64,000 nucleotides of DNA from Rhizobium sp. BK316. GTDB taxonomy: Bacteria; Pseudomonadota; Alphaproteobacteria; Rhizobiales; Rhizobiaceae. Below the pieces are notes generated by a model. The model had not been told where the DNA came from and made no database searches. It was given only the letters and a program-made list of their open reading frames with translations. The stretch is from positions 310,001-374,000 of the forward strand of contig NZ_JACHZR010000005.1 in the NCBI RefSeq assembly GCF_014193695.1. Direction: 5' to 3'. Positions 61,063 to 64,000 of the stretch are shown in pieces. The translations under genes were made by a program, and so were the position numbers. How positions within the stretch are numbered: the first letter of the stretch is position 1; the number at the start of each line of letters is the position of its first letter.

Positions 61063-62067
61063 ATGTCTCAGAAATTACGCCTCGGCGTCATCGGCGCCGG
61101 CTTGAAAGCGGCTGAGTATGCTCAGAGCTGGGCAAGGATGCCGGAAATTGAATTCGTGGCGCTTGCCGACACCAGCGAAACCTCCCGCAAGCGCCTCATC
61201 GACGTCTGTACCGCGGCCGGTGCGCCGGAACCGAAGAGCTTCGCCGATTACCGGGATCTGCTCACAAAATGCCGCGACGAACTCGACATCATCTATGTCT
61301 CGACCCCGCACGCTTCCCATGCCGAGCAGGCGACCGCCGTCGCCGAAGCTGGCCTCGACCTCTTCCTCGAAAAGCCGATGGTGACGACCGTCGCCGAGGC
61401 CGAGACGCTGATCGCGGCGCAGAAGAAAAGCGGCGTCACCATCGTCACCGCCTTCCAGGGCGGGCTGTCTCCGCTGGTGCTCGACACGCGCAAACGCGCT
61501 CTGTCAGGCGAATTCGGCGAGCTGATCGCCATTTCCGGCATGATCTGGGAAAGCTGGTCTTCGAATTATGACGGCCACTGGAAGCAGCAGCCGGAAATCT
61601 CTGGCGGTGGCTTCATGTTCGATACCGGCGCGCACATGATGAACACCGTCTGCCTGCTCGCCAATTCCGATTTCGACAGCGTTTCTGCCTATATGAATAA
61701 TCAGGGAAAAAAGGTCGATATCGCCACCGCGGTCTCCGCCCGCCTGAAGAACGGCGCGCTTGCCACGCTGACGGCCGCCGGCGAAGGCCCTCCCGGCTGC
61801 GCTTCCTACATCATCTTCTTCTATTCGAAGGCGATCGTGCGCATCGACGCCTGGGGCGGCTGGCGCGAAATCAGCGTCGGGCGCATCAGCGAGCTGCGCG
61901 AAGAGGCCGAGATTCTCGGCAATCCGATGAAGAATTTCCTCGCCATCCGTGCCGGAACGATGGAAAACTCCGGCTCCGTTGAAATGGGTCTCAGATTCGC
62001 TAGGCTCTGGGATGCAATCAAGGAATCGGCAGCGGCCGACGGCACCCCCGTCAGGATTGCCGGATAG
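61063..62067 (+). CDS. Gfo/Idh/MocA family oxidoreductase
   Basis: 334 residues. N-terminal Rossmann fold (GVIGAGLKAAEYAQSWARM), then VSTPHASHAEQATAVAEAGL and the Gfo signature LFLEKPM with catalytic Lys; the C-terminal alpha/beta domain has DTGAHMMNTV with the active-site His. NAD(P)-dependent; substrates are sugars, polyols or glycosides, sometimes oxidised at C3. GGGAGGA precedes the ATG. It diverges from the binding-protein gene and could take the ThuB role; gene order and a shared operator region support that. Confidence 0.91.
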   Translation: MSQKLRLGVIGAGLKAAEYAQSWARMPEIEFVALADTSETSRKRLIDVCTAAGAPEPKSFADYRDLLTKCRDELDIIYVSTPHASHAEQATAVAEAGLDLFLEKPMVTTVAEAETLIAAQKKSGVTIVTAFQGGLSPLVLDTRKRALSGEFGELIAISGMIWESWSSNYDGHWKQQPEISGGGFMFDTGAHMMNTVCLLANSDFDSVSAYMNNQGKKVDIATAVSARLKNGALATLTAAGEGPPGCASYIIFFYSKAIVRIDAWGGWREISVGRISELREEAEILGNPMKNFLAIRAGTMENSGSVEMGLRFARLWDAIKESAAADGTPVRIAG

Positions 62068-62077
62068 GCGCAAGACG

Positions 62078-63076
62078 ATGAATGGAACGAACAGACGGCG
62101 GATCACCTCGAAGGAACTGGCGAAACTGGCCGGCGTCTCCTCGGCGACGATTTCGAGGGCTTTCTCGCCGAATTCGCGGATCGGCAGCGCCACGCGTGAC
62201 CGCATTCTCGCCGTCGCCCGCGAATACGGCTACCAGCCGAATGCGATCGCCCGTTCGCTGAACAACCAGCGTTCGCGCCTCGTCGCCCTCGTCGTCAATG
62301 CGATCGGCAACCCATGCGAAGCCGAAGAGCAGCAGCTTCTCATCCACCGCCTGCAGGCCCACCAACTCCTGCCCATTCTTCTCTGCTGCGCCGATCATTC
62401 GGACCGGCTGCAGCTGATGCGGCTCGCCTCGACCTACCAGGTGGATCACGTCGTCATCTTCTCCGACATGGTGTCGATGCAGGATGCGGTCGACATCTTC
62501 CACACCACGAAGCCGATCATCGTTTCCTTCGAACCGCTGGAAAACGAGGATGTCTCCAACATCCGCATCGATGGCGCCGTTGGCGCCGGTGAGATCATCG
62601 ACAAGATCGTCAGCGATGGCAAACGGCGCTTCGCCTATCTCTCCGGCACCAAATCGAGCTGGATCGACAAGCTGCGCCGCAAGTGGTTTGCAGACGCTCT
62701 GGCGCGTCACGGCCTTGCCTTCGAGGCGGAAGCCTTCGGCGACTATTCCTACGATTCCGGCTTCAAGGAAGCCGTTCTCTTGCTGCATCGTTCCAAGGTC
62801 GATGCTGTCATCTGCGGCAACGATGTGATGGCGATCGGCGCGCGCGATGCCGCCCGCCGCGTGCTCGGGAAGAATACGCCTGGGGATATCGCCATCGTCG
62901 GCCAGGATGGCATTGCCATGGCCGCCTGGGACTGCAACGACCTGACGACGCTGAGCCTCGACCACGTGTCCTTCATGGACGCGGTCGTCGAGGTGATCGA
63001 ACGCCATGAGGCCGGCGACGAGGGTCCGCACAGCATTACGCTTGCCTGCACACCCCGCTGGGGTTCGACCGCCTGA
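62078..63076 (+). CDS. LacI family regulator
   Basis: 332 residues. HTH at the N-terminus (SKELAKLAGVSSATISRAFS) and a ligand domain ending CTPRWGSTA. I place the start at 62078, just after the oxidoreductase stop. It probably controls this operon and the divergent transporter through the site at 61024-61041. The ligand is likely the imported sugar. Followed after 38 bases by a small leader frame and the GH2 gene. Confidence 0.91.
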   Translation: MNGTNRRRITSKELAKLAGVSSATISRAFSPNSRIGSATRDRILAVAREYGYQPNAIARSLNNQRSRLVALVVNAIGNPCEAEEQQLLIHRLQAHQLLPILLCCADHSDRLQLMRLASTYQVDHVVIFSDMVSMQDAVDIFHTTKPIIVSFEPLENEDVSNIRIDGAVGAGEIIDKIVSDGKRRFAYLSGTKSSWIDKLRRKWFADALARHGLAFEAEAFGDYSYDSGFKEAVLLLHRSKVDAVICGNDVMAIGARDAARRVLGKNTPGDIAIVGQDGIAMAAWDCNDLTTLSLDHVSFMDAVVEVIERHEAGDEGPHSITLACTPRWGSTA

Positions 63077-63114
63077 GAGGCGGCTCCAGCCATTCGCATC
63101 GAGGAGGAATATCG

Positions 63115-63177
63115 ATGATCACCCTTTCACGCGCCGCCGGGCGCCGCCTCTTCCCTGCAGCCTGCCGGGGAGCCTGA
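63115..63177 (+). CDS. 20-residue leader open reading frame before the GH2 gene
   Basis: ATG to TGA, encoding MITLSRAAGRRLFPAACRGA. It has a strong RBS (GAGGAGGAA, 5 bases before the ATG), better than that of the GH2 gene, and its stop lies one base before the GH2 start (TGA-G-ATG). It could couple translation, or be a small basic peptide. A trivial alternative is that the GH2 gene once started here and lost frame. Confidence 0.45.
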   Translation: MITLSRAAGRRLFPAACRGA

Positions 63178-63178
63178 G

Positions 63179-64000
63179 ATGCGTTCCGTCGTTTCCCTCA
63201 ATGAATCCTGGAGCTTCCACGAAGGCTTTGGCCAGCACCTGACCGAGGCTTTCGACGGCGACCATATGGTCAGCCTGCCGCACACGGCCGTCGAGCTGCC
63301 CTTCAACTATTTCGACGAGAAGCGCTATCAGCGCGCCTTCACCTATCAGAAGGTGCTGCGCTGGCTGCCGGAATTCGAAGGCCGCGAGGTCTCAATCCTC
63401 TTCGATGGCGCCATGGCCGACAGTGTCGTCTATCTGAACGGCGAAGAGATCATTGCCCATAAGGACGGCTATACGCCCTTCGAATCCCGCCTGACCAGCA
63501 AACTCATCAAGGGCGAGAACCTGATCACGGTCAAGATCGACGGCAGCGAGAACCCCGCCATCCCGCCCTTCGGCGGTCGCATCGACTATCTCACCTATGC
63601 CGGCATCTATCGCGACGTCTGGCTGAAGGTCACCGACAAGGTCTCCATCCGCAATCTCAAGATCGAGACCCACGACGTGCTGTCCGACATGAAATCGGCG
63701 ACCGTGCGCATCGATATCGCCAACCCGCAGAGCCTGACCTATGCGGCAACCATTACCGCCTCGCTGAAGGATGCAAGCGGCATCATTCTCGCAAGTGCCG
63801 CCGGTGAGACGATCGGCTCGGTGACGACCCTTTCCTTCGGCGGCCTGACCGGCATCGAACTGTGGGACCTGGCAAACCCGGCGCTCTACGAAGTTGTCGT
63901 CGATCTCAGAACCGAACACGGCTCAGACAGAACTTCCGCTCATTTCGGCTTCCGCACCGCCAAATTCACGCCGGAAGGTTTCCTGCTCAACGGCCAGCCC
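63179..64000 (+). CDS. Glycoside hydrolase family 2 enzyme, partial
   Basis: 274 codons to the window edge; the 3' end and catalytic domain are missing. Visible: the sugar-binding jelly-roll domain (LNESWSFHEG, DGAMADSVVYLNGEEIIAHK, and PPFGGRIDYLTYAGIYRDVW) and the start of the immunoglobulin-like domain. The FGG-x-x-DYLTYAGIYRDV block is typical of beta-galactosidase/glucuronidase/mannosidase members; the substrate cannot be told. No signal peptide, so it acts in the cytoplasm. It follows the LacI gene and leader frame, and shares an operon with the oxidoreductase and LacI genes. Confidence 0.9.
   Translation, partial: MRSVVSLNESWSFHEGFGQHLTEAFDGDHMVSLPHTAVELPFNYFDEKRYQRAFTYQKVLRWLPEFEGREVSILFDGAMADSVVYLNGEEIIAHKDGYTPFESRLTSKLIKGENLITVKIDGSENPAIPPFGGRIDYLTYAGIYRDVWLKVTDKVSIRNLKIETHDVLSDMKSATVRIDIANPQSLTYAATITASLKDASGIILASAAGETIGSVTTLSFGGLTGIELWDLANPALYEVVVDLRTEHGSDRTSAHFGFRTAKFTPEGFLLNGQP

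Overview
The window reads as chromosome of a Rhizobiales bacterium, most likely the Rhizobium/Agrobacterium group. The evidence is GC-rich codon use, a high density of sugar and polyol ABC transporters with dedicated SorC, LacI, RpiR, GntR and LysR regulators, an exoD homologue, mtlK/smoEFGK genes, and short palindromic intergenic repeats of rhizobial type. I see no rRNA, tRNA, CRISPR array, phage or insertion sequence. The two end genes, an EmrA-like adaptor on the left and a family 2 glycosidase on the right, are cut by the window edges.

Layout. 1-2860: efflux adaptor diverging from a TetR gene, then an AraC/GyrI-like regulator. 2861-7105: a TerC membrane protein behind a leader that can hide its ribosome binding site, then gltX-lysS. 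7108-9934: a SDR/small-protein pair diverging from an AraC regulator, and a membrane-anchored unknown. 10115-18052: LysR regulator plus ydcSTUV-patD, in the same gene order as the E. coli putrescine uptake and degradation cluster, then a LuxR-type regulator. 18049-19256: a scar holding a TerC C-terminal remnant and a frameshifted anti-sigma-factor remnant around intact DUF1328 and DoxX genes. 19253-26473: DUF1345 protein, transaldolase, SorC regulator, Ada-type DNA repair protein, DUF2244 protein, endonuclease III, TetR/VOC pair, CysZ-like protein.

26681-36782 is a sugar-alcohol cluster: SorC regulator, smoEFGK transporter, mtlK dehydrogenase, HAD phosphatase and FGGY kinase, with a RpiR regulator at the far end. 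It imports polyols and oxidises and phosphorylates them. 36881-40610 holds exoD, a ROK kinase and a GH20 hexosaminidase, the latter two suggesting amino-sugar salvage. 40832-45864 is an RND efflux pump with its adaptor and TetR repressor, preceded by a 50-bp perfect palindrome. 45954-49884 has an OsmC-like protein, a DgoR-like/dgoD galactonate pair, a DoxX protein and an SDR.

49954-55742 holds a class III cyclase and a LacI-controlled operon of phytanoyl-CoA-dioxygenase-like protein, SDR and SMP-30 lactonase, facing a very short HTH-only RpiR protein. 55814-64000 is a variant thu-type locus: ABC transporter and ThuA on the minus strand, and a Gfo/Idh/MocA oxidoreductase, LacI regulator, 20-codon leader frame and GH2 glycosidase on the plus strand. 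Together they suggest uptake, hydrolysis and perhaps 3-keto processing of an unidentified glycoside.
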